From contig NC_082421.1 in assembly GCF_004011695.2 (NCBI RefSeq), positions 124,001 to 188,000 on the forward strand: a stretch of DNA of 64,000 nt, written 5' to 3'. Source of the stretch: Ascochyta rabiei (lineage: Eukaryota > Ascomycota > Dothideomycetes > Pleosporales > Didymellaceae). The position numbers and the translations under genes were made by a program. Of this stretch, positions 31,991 to 42,599 are shown piece after piece; the first letter of the stretch is position 1; every line of letters starts with the position of its first letter. Below the pieces are notes generated by a model that did not search any database, was not told the DNA's origin, and was given only the letters and a program-made list of their open reading frames with translations.

Positions 31991-32578
31991 ATGGCAGAGC
32001 TTGGTGCTGTTGGCGTTTGCGGTCATCAACGTCCGTAGGATAGAAGGTCGATACTGCCGCACACGAAGCAGCGCTATGTCGAATTCGGAGACAGTGAATA
32101 AGACACAAACGTCTCGATGTTACTACAAAACTCAACCCCCCCAATTCTCCATCCACATCTCTCTGATCATTCTCTTCCACGGCTCTCCCCCATTGAAAAC
32201 ACACACCTCTCCACCTCGAGTGGTTTCAGCACCCCCCTCCCCGCTCACCCAACTATCTCTTTCCAGCCCCCGCTCCGCGCTGACAAGAGTTCGCCCCAAC
32301 ACCCCACAGCGCGAACTGAGTGATTCCAAAGCCGTAGCGCCGGGCTGGCAGAAACACAAAGTGATCGCCAGTCTGCAGGACGCCAGAGTGTAGAACCACG
32401 GCGTCCGTCAGCTGAGCGGTGCTGGACTCTGCGCGTTGGTTGGAGACTCGCACACAGCTATCCATCTACCTAACGCCTGTCACGCTCGCACTTCTGAACT
32501 TCACTGCGCCGTACTCGTCAATGCAGCCGTCCGTGCAGGCGTCCGTGCTTGGCTGCTATCCGCTGTGGAGATCTGGCT

Positions 32579-32664
32579 TGCTGTCTATCTTGCTATCTAT
32601 CTAGCTAGCTATCTATCTAGCTAGCTAGCTGTCTAGATATCTATCTATCTATCTATCTATCTAT
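32579..32664. repeat. CTAT/CTAG tetranucleotide array
   Basis: About twenty CTAT-like units, partly interrupted by CTAG (GCTAGCTATCTATCTAGCTA), ending in an uninterrupted CTAT run. It marks the border zone of the repeat-rich block. Confidence 0.9.
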
Positions 32665-32783
32665 TAATACCCTCTTTTGCATATTCATACACCCATCTAG
32701 CACACCCACACTGCGCGAATCTCAGACATGTTTCGGGTTTGTCTTTGTCTTTCTGTATTAACTCATGTATATCTACATTGATC

Positions 32784-32820
32784 TACATTGATATACATAT
32801 ACACATACACATACACATAC
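32784..32820. repeat. ACATAC microsatellite
   Basis: Several copies of ACATAC (ATACACATACACATACACAT). Confidence 0.85.
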
Positions 32821-33209
32821 TACAATAGTAAACAGTATTTACAACAGCTATACAACAAAGTCCAAGTAAAAGAACATATGGAGGTACGATATCATATACA
32901 CTCAATAGCAGATTGTGGATATCTCTAGTGGCAAGGCTGACAACGCGTGTAGTAGGGGGGAGAGAGGGATGAGAGACTACAGATGATGGGTGAGAGATTG
33001 GAGGGTGGAGAGGGAGGGGGTGGGGAAGGTTGTAGCGTTAGATAATACTCTGTAGGTGCAGTTAATAGGTAATCTGGAATCTAGCTAGGTTGTGTATGTA
33101 GATGTAGTTATTAACCTTAGATAAAGTATAGTGTAGAATAGGTACAACGCAAGAGATAGAGGATTAGAAGGATAAAGAGGTAAAGAATAGAAAAGGTAGT
33201 AGCGTTAGA

Positions 33210-33475
33210 TGTTAGAGAATTGTAAGGCAGACTTCACAAGCATAAAAGTAGCGATCTGGTAAACTGATAGATTCAAAAGAGGAGTAAACAAAATAGCAGA
33301 CAGCGAGCTACAAGAGGGCGGAGAGAGAGGCCTACTTATAGTAGTAAGGCCTGTGCTCTCTCTAAGTAAAAGTAAAGGTAAGTAAAGGAAGGTTCTACTA
33401 GGTTTAATAGAATCTGCTAGTAGGTTGTAACACATACTAGTAGGTTACTATCTTACCTTAGTAGAAGTCCTAACA
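33210..33475 (-). repeat. putative 3' LTR of chromovirus A
   Basis: On the minus strand it starts TGTTAGGACTTC and ends TTCTCTAACA, so it has TG...CA ends with a short inverted TGTTAG/CTAACA. Directly before it on that strand is a purine-rich tract (ATAAGAAGGGGCACG), as expected of a polypurine tract. The second copy was not found in the window, so this rests on structure alone. The 76-codon frame at 33205-33435 is chance. Confidence 0.6.
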
Positions 33476-33989
33476 CGTGCCCCTTCTTATAAATAGCAAA
33501 GTCTCTTAAGCTAAAGTCTGTGTATAAGTAACTGTAAGAGTCTAATACTAATAGTTTTTTAAGTAAGAGTAAAAGAAAAATAAAGAAAAAGGGGATATAG
33601 AAATTCTATATAAGAACCTATTAGTAGTTAGAGTATAATTAAGGTATATGCCTTTAGTAGTGTTATATAGGTTTCCCTAAATCCTTATATAAAAAAATAA
33701 CCTCTAAGATTTTTTCTACTATATAAACCCTACAATATAAAAATTATACCTCTTTCTATTTAGAGCTTATATAAGGGAGTAGTATAAAGAGATTTATTAA
33801 TTTATTAGAGCTAGATTTATCCTTAACTTTAAGGTTAACCTTTATTAATAGTTAATTGCTAAACTATAGCAGCCTAAGGGTAAGCTTAAGCAGGTCTAGA
33901 TTATATTTAGCATATCTTTAGGCGTGTTTTTAACCTGTAAAGAAGCCTATTAAAAGTAGCCTAATATTCTATTAAGTAATATATCTGCT

Positions 33990-34860
33990 TTTGTTAGCCT
34001 ATCTTGTTTTAACTAGATTTATTAAGATTGATAAACTAGCTATTATTAAAGGTGTCTTCTAGGCAAGGCTCCTAGTCTGTTAGCATTTAGAGTGCTAGTA
34101 GAACTAGTTTGTTAGGATTGTTGTAGTAAAATAAGAAAGCGTTATAGTAGTTAAGATGTTGCTTAGTAGGTTCCTAGGTAGGTTTAGGGTTATTGGACTA
34201 TTTAACAAGGTATTCCTATGTACTACGTTGCTTTCTGTAATTAAGAAATAAGTTAATGTACTATTCTTAAGAGACTAAACCCTAGTTATTAGTAACCTCT
34301 ACAGGTGTTAGTTTAGGTAGTGCTTAATCTAGTAGATTGTCTTAGCTTATTTCCTAGAGCAAGTTAGGGTAAAATACTAGAAATACGCCTTTTAATATTA
34401 TATCTATAAGTAGGTCTAGTTTATATACAGCTCTGTTGTGTATAATATAAGTAACTAAGTATAGCCTAGCATACTTATATTCTAGTTTTTTTAAAGGCTA
34501 GGTAGAATTCTAGTTGCGTGTAGAAACCTAAACTAGGTTACTAACTGCGTATTTTAGAGTCTGTTAGCAATAAGCATTAGCTTAGGCTTGTTATTCTTAT
34601 TGTGCCTAGGTAAGCTAAATCTTTAGATATTCTAGAAGGTTAGTATAGGTGTAGAGTAACTTATTAGCACGCAAGATTTAGTCTTTAGCTTCTTTTAATA
34701 ATAGTTCTATTTAGGTATAGTCTTTACTAGGGTGTATACTACTGCAAGAATAATACCTAAGATCTATAAAGAAAGGTGTAAGTCTAGTAGACACATTAGT
34801 AGTGTTATTAGCTTAAAACTTAGTAAGATACAGCTATAAAGCCTAATTATTTTATGTGTA
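33990..34860 (-). pseudogene. chromovirus A: integrase C-terminus and chromodomain remnant
   Basis: Minus-strand translation, with stops, gives the C-terminal part of a Ty3/gypsy integrase: a GPF/Y-like region (EYKYARLYLVTYIIHNRAVY) and then LTPVEV. It finishes with a chromodomain (EYLVK, stop, SNNPKPT, stop, EPTKQHL, NYYNAFLFYYNNP), which matches the chromodomain pattern YLVKW...TWEP with both Trp codons turned to stops. Chromodomains direct integration into H3K9-methylated chromatin. Confidence 0.7.
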
Positions 34861-35030
34861 ACGTACTCTACGGGCGAGTCGGACACACAGGCGAGTCGGA
34901 CACTCAAATTCACACCAAAAATCACAATTCTTACACCTTAATATCTCTACAACCACACAATAAAATTGTCTAGAAATTTAAAATCTATGCTGCATCTATA
35001 TAAAAATAAAGAGTCTAGAAGCACTAAGCT
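34861..35030 (+). repeat. left terminal inverted repeat of the MITE-like element
   Basis: Pairs with 37,005-37,159. Differences between the arms are mostly C/T or G/A. It carries two copies of GCGAGTCGGACAC, at 34,874 and 34,891 (17 bp apart). Confidence 0.85.
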
Positions 35031-35139
35031 CTATTATAGATACACATAGAGGTATTTAAAAGTACGCTAAAATAATCCCTGTATTTTATATCTTACTTAC
35101 TAACTTCTACATTAATAGGAGGAAAGCTAAGCGCTTCTA

Positions 35140-37002
35140 ACGTACTCCACGGGTGAGCGGATCAAACGGGTGAGCGGATCACTCTGCCAAGACCACACCA
35201 AACCTCCACCTTACCACGCAATGCCTCAACAACAACATTAATCTACGCCCTTAAGAGAAGCTGTAATACAGCTTACGCTCTAGGCAATTAAATAAGACGT
35301 AATGCTTACTGTGTAACGCGCTGCAGCTATATATAACGTACCTTACAGTACACTATACACTTAATACACAGAACAACCTACACAAGCTAATTATATACCA
35401 GTTTAACAGATTATAGACTAGACTAAGGAGGACGTGATTGCTAAGTACATCCTTAAGCTAGATACACAAGGATTTGCCTCTTAGCTAGCTACTATAGCTA
35501 ATATAGCTAATTCTTTACGTGCTAAGCATAATATAGGCCATGTTAGCATAAACTGGCCTAACACGTTTGTTAAGCGCCGTCCTAACCTTAAAGTAAGGTT
35601 TAATTGCAAGTACGACTACGAGAGAGCCCTCTATAAGGATCCAGAGATTATTAGGGGCTGGTTTAGGCTTGTAGCGAATGTTAAAGCTAAGTATAGCATC
35701 TAGGACAATAACACATACAACTTTAATAAGACAGGCTTTATAATAGGCCAGATATTAACAGGAGCAGTTATTACAGGCTTAGAGCGTTAAGGACAGCTAA
35801 AGGCAGTGTAGTAGGGTAATTAAGAGTAGACAACAGTTATATAGGGCATTAATAGCATAGGGTAGGCTATTCTACCCTTTATTATCTTTAAAGGCTGCAA
35901 CCACCTCTCTGCCTGGTACAAAGAGGACAATCTGCCCCATAACTGGGTTATTAGAGTCTCTAAGAACAGATGGACTACTAACAAGCTTAGTCTAGACTAG
36001 TTAAAGCACTTTAATGCCTATATAAAGACGCGCACCTAAGGAGTACACTAGCTGCTCCTTATTAACAGCCACAAGAGCTACAACTCCCTTAACTTCTAAC
36101 AATACTGTAAGAAAGCAAAGATTGTTATACTGTGTATGCCTCTACACTTATCTCACCTCTTATAACTACTAGATGTAGGTTGTTTTGCCCTTCTAAAGAA
36201 GGTATATAGGCGCTAAGCTAAGAATCTTATACGCAACTAAATTACTTATATTACTAAAACTAAGTTCCTACTATGCTTTATAGACGCCTATAAGGAGACA
36301 TTTACTTCTAGCAATATCTAAGGAGGCTTCTAAGGCGCTAGAATAGTCCCCCTTAACCTAGAATAGGTTATAATAGGTCTTAATGTCCGCCTATATACCC
36401 TACCGCTACCTACTATAGAAGATGAGCCCTAGTAGTCCCAAACCCTAAGCACTACCCTGCAATTAGGGTCGCAATTAACGCTGGTTTAAGAGAGGATTTA
36501 AAGGCATGCAAGCAGCTTACCAACTTTAATAGTTAAGGCCTTTAAAAAGCTTGCTAAAGGCGCAGCTATAGTAGCGCATAAGCTAGTGTTAGCTTAAAGA
36601 GAGATTACTAGGCTTTAAGCAGCAAATAAGGCTGCTACGCGACGTAAATTGTATAAAAGAAAGCAATTACAGCAGGAGGGAGTCCTAATAGCTAAGGAAG
36701 GCCTTTAATTAACTACTCTAACTAAGTTTGGGGCGCGTAGTAATAGTAAGAAGGCAAAGAAGTAAGTGCGTGCTAAAGGAGGGGAAGTAACCTAAAGACG
36801 CTGTACAAAGTGCTACAATATTAGACATAACTTACGTACATATAAGAAGGCTATAGAAGATGTTTCTAAATAATATTATGTACTGCACTACTGTATATAA
36901 GGCCAAAGTGGGCTAATACGAGCTATAATAGGGTAGAAATTTGGTGTGGTCTTGGCAGAGTGATCTGCTCACCCGTTTGATCCGCTCACCTGTAGAGTAC
37001 GT
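35140..37002 (+). mobile_element. Fot1/pogo-type DNA transposon, RIP-degraded, nested
   Basis: 1,863 bp, with terminal inverted repeats of about 65 bp beginning ACGTACTCCACGGGTGAGCG at 35,140 and inverted at 37,002, flanked by TA at 35,138-39 and 37,003-04. Length, TA target and transposase family all fit Fot1/Pot2 elements. It is inserted in the MITE-like element. The terminal repeats contain two copies of GTGAGCGGATC, 17 bp apart. Confidence 0.88.
35400..36860 (+). pseudogene. degenerate Fot1/pogo DDE transposase
   Basis: Plus-strand translation, with about 30 stops, shows SINWPNTFVKRRPNLKVRFN (CENP-B-like DNA-binding part), then NNTYNFNKTGF, ILPFIIFKGCNHLSAWYKED, LPHNWVIRVSKNRWTTNKLS, LLLINSHKSYNSL, CMPLHLSHLL and LLDVGCFALLKK. 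These are the DDE_1 superfamily blocks in order. Two of the three catalytic aspartates read Asn here (YNFN for YNFD, INSH for LDGH); the third (LLDVGCF) remains. It cannot encode an active enzyme. Confidence 0.85.
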
Positions 37003-37004
37003 TA

Positions 37005-37159
37005 TAGTCTTTATCTTTATATATATGCAGCGTAGTATATTAATTTTTAAATAATTTTATTGTGTAGTTATAGAGATATTAAGGTTTAAGAATTGTGATT
37101 TTTAGTGTGAATTTAAGTGTCCGACTCGCCTGTGTGTCCGACTCGCCCGTGGAGTACGT
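37005..37159 (-). repeat. right terminal inverted repeat of the MITE-like element
   Basis: Inverted copy of the left arm, ending GTGGAGTACGT before the TA target. It has the same doubled 13-bp motif in reverse complement. Confidence 0.85.
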
Positions 37160-40100
37160 TAGTTAACGTACTTTTGTAAATAGATTTTAAGGCTTTAATT
37201 AGCTTATTTAGTTTAACTGTTAGTTTATAGGTAATAAGAAGTTAATAGCTTAGCTAAGATTTAAAGGCGTTTACAAACCTGTTTCTAGAATTTGTTTATA
37301 AAGAAAGTACCTTAATTAGATATAATAGTACGCAGGAGTCTATAGAGGCAAAAAAATTCTATAAAGTAGTAAGCAAATTCCTTTAAAGAGCAGCTAACTA
37401 ACAGGAAGAAGTATTACTACTTAGTAAGACAATCTACTATAATAAGCAGGTTTGTGTATAATTAGCTGTTAAGAGATAAAGCTAGTAAATCTGAAATATA
37501 GTCTACAGAGATATCTAACTACCTAGTGTTAGAGATTAGTAGGGGTTTAAGGAAACTGTTATAGGCTTCCTAGGAAGGCCTTACACATTTAGACACTACG
37601 CAAGCTTAGCAATATTTTTTAATAGACTAAGGCTTGCTAGGCTAATAGTAGCGCCTAATTATTATATATAAAGTAGCTTTAGGACCTTTATAGCCTATAA
37701 TCTTATAGTTATAGTATAAGTTAAATATTTAGTATTATGATTATACGTTAGGGGGTATATAGAGCTAAGTCTTGTCTAGGAACAGGCGTCTAGAGGAGCC
37801 TTTACTAATAGTGTGACAGTTAGCTAGGGAGATGTAGTAGCTGTTTTTGCAGAACTAGGAGCTTAGGTTGTAGTTGTTTTTATTTAGGGTAGAAAAGGTT
37901 TTCTATGCAGCTATATTAGTTGTATATGCATTAGTAAGCATGTCTTTAGTAGATTAGGGATCTTCTAGATATAGTAGTAAATTTAGTAGTAATATCCTAT
38001 AAACGTTGTCTATTAGGTTAAAGTTATCTTCTAAGTTATTAGGCTCTGCTAAGGGTGTCTAAGTAGCGCAGAACGTTATTATTACCTAAACTTCTAGTAA
38101 GATAAATTTAGGTTGTTTGCTAGTAGTAAGAGAGAGAGCTTACAGAGTAGCTTGTATTATTAGTGTAACTCTTAGGTCTAGGTTACGTAGTTCTAGGATA
38201 ATTTAGTGTGTGTTTAATAACTGTGTGTCTTATTTGTCCCTAGGGATGTCCTAAAGGCGTTAGCTTAACGTATCTGCTTTACTATTTATAGGTCTAGGTG
38301 CGTATATTATTTTAAAATTAAACTAGAAGAGAAATAGTAACTATTAAGCTTAGTGTTAGTTAAGCTTCTTAGTCTTTATAAATGTTTCTAGATTCTTATA
38401 ATCTATTATTACCTGTATTATATAAGGGGAGCCTATAAGTTCTAGTTCCTATTCCTTAAAGGCTTAAATAATAGCTATAAGTTCTATATTATAGATATTA
38501 TAATTATATTCTATAAATTAGTGTTTTTTTAAGAAGAACGCAATAGGTTGCAGGTTACCTTTTTAATTCTGTTGCTTTATAATTCCTTCTGTAGCCTAGC
38601 TAGAAGAATTAGTACAGATAATAACTAGCTATATAGGATTAAAGTGTTAGAGTATAATATCTAGTTAGAAGGCGCTTTTTAAGGTATAAAAGGTGTCTTT
38701 ATAGGCTTAGGTAGGCTTAAAGTCCTAGTACTAGACAGAATGTTAGATTACTAAGGGATCTTTCTTAGAAGGTCTAGAAACAACAGTGGATTTAACAGCT
38801 TATGTTAAGGGGAGAGTAATTAATAAGTACCCTTTAATAAAATATTAATAGAATCTAGTAAAACCTAGAAAGGAGAGAATGTTAGGTACTGTTTTAGGCA
38901 TCTCCTAATCTTAGATAGCTTTAATTTTGTTAGGGTCTATTTATACGCTGTTATAAGTAATAATTATACCTAAGAACTTAATATATTCCTTATAGAATTT
39001 AGATTTCTTTAGATCTATATAAAATCCTTAATCTTTAAGTCTGCTAAGAACTTTCTTAATGTGTTCCTTATATTTAGCTAGGGAGTTAGAAAAGACTAAG
39101 ATATTATCTAAATATACTGTACAGAATTAATTAAGATATTTAAATAATATGTTATTAATTACCTGCTAAAAAGTTACTAGAGTGTTGTATAGTCTAAAGG
39201 GTATAACTTTATACTAGTATATACCTTTCTATATAGAGAATACTATAAGCTATTCTAAGCTAGGCTTTATCTAAATTCTATAAAAGGCGTAGATAATATT
39301 AAATTTTAAGAATATAGTTACCTAGTTAAGTTATGCTATAGTTTTGCAGAAAAATAGAATAGGATATTAGTCCTTAATAGTAGCGTTGTTAAGCTCCTAG
39401 TAATCTACACAGACTTGCAGGCCCCCTTTAGGTTTAGCAATAATAAGTAGGTTATTTTAAGTAGGGGAGTTGCAGCGTTTAATAAAACCTTTTGCCTTAT
39501 TTTCCTTAATATAGTGTTTAATAGCTTCTATTTGCTATCTAGAGAAAGGTTAAAGGTAATAATTAGGAGGGTTTGTACCTGGTTTAAGCTTTATTTTATA
39601 GTTAAAGTTACTGTAGTTAGGGAGAGTTTTAGCAGCTTCCCTATTAAATATTAGAATAAAGTTAGTGTATTCCTTTAGTTCTTTAGAGGTAAGTAAGTTA
39701 GAAAGGGGTAGGTCCTAGCTTAGTTAGAAGAATTTGTTAAAATTAGCATCTGCTAAAGCGTGTCTAGTAGTTATAGCTTAAAGTCTTTATAGTAAGATAA
39801 GAGAGTAATTAGTATATTTCCTATATAGCCTTACTACAGAAGCTAATATAATATAGATATTATATGTCTTTTATGCTGTATAAGCATAAGGTAATCTAGA
39901 AAGCATAGATTTAGGTTAAGTAGATTGCCCTTTATAGTAGTTACTAGAACTAGGTTTTAATAGTAGTAGGGGCTTAGCATCTAGTACGGAACCTTTGCAA
40001 TTAGGGCAGGGGTTTAAGTAGTTAAGTTGTAGTGCTGTAAATAATACTTGTCTGCAAAGGTAATAGAGCAGTTTTGCTAGGAAATAGTAAGGATATAAAT

Positions 40101-40428
40101 AGCCCTCTACCTAAATCTAAGGATTAGGTAAAAAGATCTACAATTATTTATAATATAGGCGCTAGTACGCTTAAGGTGTAAGTTAATTTTAAGGTAAAAC
40201 TCTACTTAATATATAATAGTTTCTGCAGGTTTGCTGTTATATCCCTAACAAATAATAGGTGTTATTAGAGAAATAAGCTAAAGAGCGCCTGTTTTCTTTA
40301 AGAAGGTGTTAGAGATAAAGCTAGCGTTAGTGCTATTGTCTGCTAGTGTGCAGACACTGTAAGAGGCGTTTTTGTTACAGCCTAAGGAAGCCTAAAAAGC
40401 TAATTAGCTGCCTGTCTAAACAGGTTTC
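37160..40428 (-). pseudogene. chromovirus A: protease, reverse transcriptase, RNase H and integrase core remnants
   Basis: Minus-strand order from right: protease near 40,370-40,320 (LADNSTNASFIS, where related proteins have DSGA), reverse transcriptase about 39,900-38,800, RNase H ending near 38,250, and integrase 38,100-37,160. The RT active site is at about 39,117-39,103 and reads VYLDNILVFSNSLAKYKEH; the second catalytic Asp of YxDD is Asn. KVLSRLKD...KFLGIII follows. Integrase shows SCVVCKRVRPS-like ACVVSKCVRPS, WLDISVDYIS and a broken TIISDRGTQF. Stops lie at former Gln/Trp codons. Confidence 0.82.
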
Positions 40429-40630
40429 TGTAAAGAGTGTACAAAGCGATCACAAGGGAGGATAGGGTTAAAGGGGATAGCAGGTGTATTGAGGTACGTA
40501 GTATGTAGTAACAAGACTAATTACTGGAGTATTAGCAATAACCTCTAACACCTTTATATAGTCTGGGCTGGCTAGCCCTATAGTAGCTCGCCAAGACTAG
40601 CAGAGGTACCCCTAGGCCCAGCGCCTAATA
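40429..40630 (-). repeat. LTR of element B (3' LTR)
   Basis: 202 bp; on the plus strand it begins TGTAAAGAGTGTACAAAGCG and ends GCGCCTAATA. Compared with the other copy, the differences I see are all C/T or G/A transitions, and this copy is the less mutated. Confidence 0.92.
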
Positions 40631-40639
40631 ATGCCTCCC

Positions 40640-42170
40640 TTCTCTAGATTGTTTAGCTTAAACAATAGTATAATTAGCAATACTGTATTATTTTAGCCTA
40701 GCTTTAGATGTGTTTACTCTGTCTGTCCTGTTATAGCTAATTCTAACTAGGTTTAGGCGTTTTAGACGCCTTATAAGGCTAGATAGGGCTTAATCCTAAT
40801 TCTACCTTTACCTAGTAAAGGTTAAACAGAAATCCTCTCTTACCTCTCACTTTACCTCTAGGGTCTAGGCAGCCGCCTGCGTAGGTTAAAGCTCTAACTA
40901 GGTAGCTAGCAGTATATAAGCTATCTATACCCCTAGTTTTATTAGTTACTACTATATCCTACTTTATTTTAGTAAGTACTGACCTATTCTGTCTAGTACT
41001 TTTATAAGGATAGCTAAGGGATTTTCTAGGTCTTTCTGGCACGTTCTAACATGTTTTAGCAGATAGCACCGCACAATACGCCTTAGTAACCTTTTTAGAC
41101 TATTTCTAACTACTACTACCTACTACTAACTGTTACTAACTATTACTAACTACTATTTGCTATAGCTGTTATGTTAATGCCTACCTGCTGTAAGATTAAC
41201 ATTACTAAAAACAGTAGGACTACTAAGTAGTGCTGTATGCTATGTCTCTACTACATTGCTAACAGTAATGTCTATAGGGACTGTTGTTTCTCTGCTAACC
41301 TAGCTTTGTAGGGTAGCCTACGTTATAGGGACGCCTAGGCCTACTACTGCAGAGAGTGTTACAATAGCAATAAGAATTACCTATTAGTACGTGTTTTGTC
41401 TCCTTTTAGCTTGTTTTAGCATCTTTTAATATATTTAGGGCCCTAATAAGTACGCTAAAAGCTATTTAAGGCTTTCTAGCAATATAGCGCGCCTTTACTC
41501 TAGTTGTTGCCTAGTTACTACTACTTATGCTGCTATTATTAATGCTGCTAGAGTTAAGACTACCCCTATAACACCTACTACTACTTCGCCTATATCTATT
41601 AATAAGAAGACTACAATAGGCAAGTCTATTGTTAACTAGGCTAGCTTGTTACTAGGTATAATTTAAGAGTATATTCTAACACGTTTTAGCTTATTATAGC
41701 ATAATCTAACCTTTATAGGAACTATTTACTGCAGGAAGAGCTACTTACACTCTATAATAGCAACACTTGCGCATATAAGTTAACCTTATCTAGCATCTAT
41801 ATTAAGAAGCGTAACTAATCTAAGGCTAGCGCTATTAAGGCTAAGATAAAGCAAAAGAAGCTGTTAGAGGAGAGTAGTAGCAAGTCTAATCTAGATACGC
41901 CTATTACCCCCTATAAGAAGGTATTATAGCACGTTTTAACCTATTTTAACAATATCTAACTTCTTTTAGTTAAAGTACTAGATTGCAGGCACTAGAAAGA
42001 CACTTAGTTAACTCTAAGAGGAGCAGGAGGAGTAAGAGGCCGCTGAGCAGGCTGCCGCTAATGCTGCCACTGCTGCTGCTGCTGCTGCTAAGAAGCCTTA
42101 TAGTAGTTACAAGGCTGCTACTTATACCTGTAGTAGAGGTTATAGTTAATAGATGTTCCCTATAATAGAA
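40640..42170 (+). other. unexplained plus-strand segment inside element B (Cys-rich frame, intron-like motifs, poly-Ala tail)
   Basis: It lies between the chromodomain end and the 3' LTR of B and reads better on the plus strand, opposite to pol. At 41,186-41,390 one frame has paired cysteines (CCK, CCMLC, CCFS, CREC), with two internal stops at TAG. Intron-like 3' ends recur (CTAACATGTTTTAG at 41,046; CTAACACGTTTTAG at 41,673). The only open frame (41,983-42,165) encodes a Leu/Ser/Arg-rich product; another frame of the same stretch, through (GCT)n, would give an Ala-rich, Glu-rich tail. Could be a captured or element-encoded opposite-strand gene, or chance. Confidence 0.3.
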
Positions 42171-42599
42171 GGTTTAGATTAATAATACCTAAGTTTGTAG
42201 TTAGTAGATAGTTTTAGGCTAATATGGCACTTAGGTGTATTACACTCTTAGATAGTCTAAATAATACTAGGAAGGTATTCTTCTATACTAATTCTCTTAA
42301 TTTTGCTTATAATTATAACTGTATAACGTAGCGTGTAACTTTCTTTATCTCCTTATATTAGAAATAGCTATAATAGGCTAAAAGATGTCTGCTTTAGCTA
42401 GTCTATATTTCTTAGGGTAAGGTAGGGTTATATTTTCCCTTAGCATAAACTATTAAATACTTATTAATTAAAAAACCCCTATAGGGAAAAATTATAATTA
42501 AGTAAAGGTATTTAGCCTTTTTAGTCTCTGTCTTTCTTAGACTTTAACCTTAACGTCTTATTATGCAGTCTAAGCAGTTACTTTATAGTTTTCTAGTAT

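Larger units (their letters stand above)
31991..33209. other. gene-free transition from genic to AT-rich DNA, with simple repeats
   Basis: It begins with the 3' region of the ECD/SGT1 gene, passes through a CTAT array and an ACATAC array, and becomes TA-rich toward the LTR at 33,210. No gene supported. Confidence 0.6.
34861..37159. mobile_element. short inverted-repeat DNA element (MITE-like), split by a Fot1 insertion
   Basis: The outer arms are inverted copies of about 155 bp: left from 34861 (ACGTACTCTACGGGCGAGTC) to about 35,030, right from 37159 back to about 37,005. Both are flanked by TA (34,859-60 and 37,160-61), the target duplication of Tc1/mariner/pogo transposons. Without the inner insertion (35,140-37,002) the element is only about 430 bp and has no coding capacity, so it is MITE-like. 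It sits within the integrase of chromovirus A, whose reading continues on either side. Confidence 0.8.

Noticed and set aside
33205..33435. 76-codon minus-strand frame at the border of the repeat block
   Set aside because: It lies almost entirely within the putative LTR of element A.
34861..34905. Doubled short motif considered as a CRISPR-like or satellite repeat
   Set aside because: Only two copies, eukaryotic context, and they sit at the ends of a transposon with TA target duplication.
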